The position numbers and the translations under genes are program-made. From contig JAGXHZ010000028.1 in assembly GCA_024635855.1 (NCBI GenBank), positions 1-5,366 of the forward strand: 5,366 nucleotides of DNA. The letters run 5' to 3'. Shown here in pieces: positions 5,338 to 5,366 of the stretch; the first letter of the stretch is position 1; each line of letters starts with the position of its first letter. The DNA is from Sulfuricurvum sp. (lineage in GTDB: Bacteria > Campylobacterota > Campylobacteria > Campylobacterales > Sulfurimonadaceae). Below the pieces are notes generated by a model. That model worked only from the letters and a program-made list of their open reading frames with translations, had not been told where the DNA came from and made no database searches.

Positions 5338-5366
5338 CTGTCTCTTATACACATCTGACGCTGCCG
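5338..5366. other. Nextera (Tn5) transposase adapter remnant at contig end
   Basis: Bases 5338-5356 are CTGTCTCTTATACACATCT, the 19-bp Tn5 mosaic end used in Nextera libraries, and 5357-5366 (GACGCTGCCG) continue the standard Read 1 adapter in reverse complement. This is library-preparation sequence left by incomplete trimming, not a natural transposon end: nothing of Tn5 or IS50 lies next to it and the match stops at the contig edge. Confidence 0.97.

Noticed and set aside
5338..5366. A natural Tn5-like transposon end
   Set aside because: The continuation past the 19-bp mosaic end matches the Nextera primer, not IS50, and it occurs exactly at the contig edge.

Overview
The window looks like chromosomal DNA from a Campylobacterota (epsilonproteobacterial) relative, probably near Sulfurimonas or Sulfuricurvum. 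This is inferred from protein style, moderate-to-low GC, and promoters with a good TATAAT-type -10 box but no clear -35. No search could be run, so the genus is a guess. The molecule is a contig end: the last 29 bases are Nextera transposase adapter, not genome.

Layout. Bases 1-861 (+) hold the 3' part of an unrecognised cytoplasmic protein gene, cut off by the left edge. Bases 862-1542 have no confident gene but are rich in structure: two inverted REP-like palindromes (one reaching back into the end of the first gene), what looks like the first codons of a REP-associated (RAYT-type) transposase, a diverged direct repeat of about 74 bp in two copies, a run of four small hairpins, and a strong Rho-independent terminator for leftward transcription. 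I read this as a decayed mobile-element or repeat patch.

Leftward block: a membrane sensor with a haem-binding CxxCH Tll0287-like (DUF3365) domain, an intact HD-GYP domain and a degenerate GGDEF-like domain (1543-3270), lying 48 nt downstream of dnaJ (3319-4434). Both probably belong to one leftward transcription unit that starts between dnaJ and recR and ends at the 1326-1363 terminator. Rightward block: recR (4518-5087), divergent from dnaJ with an 82-nt shared promoter region and probably a leaderless mRNA, then the first 47 codons of an exported protein (from 5195) cut off by the adapter.

The gene content is mostly housekeeping (protein folding, recombination repair) plus one c-di-GMP signalling protein. 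I found no convincing new defence or mobile system. The least ordinary parts are the structured 862-1542 region, the probable CTG start of the HD-GYP gene that restores its first membrane helix, and the domain order of that protein.
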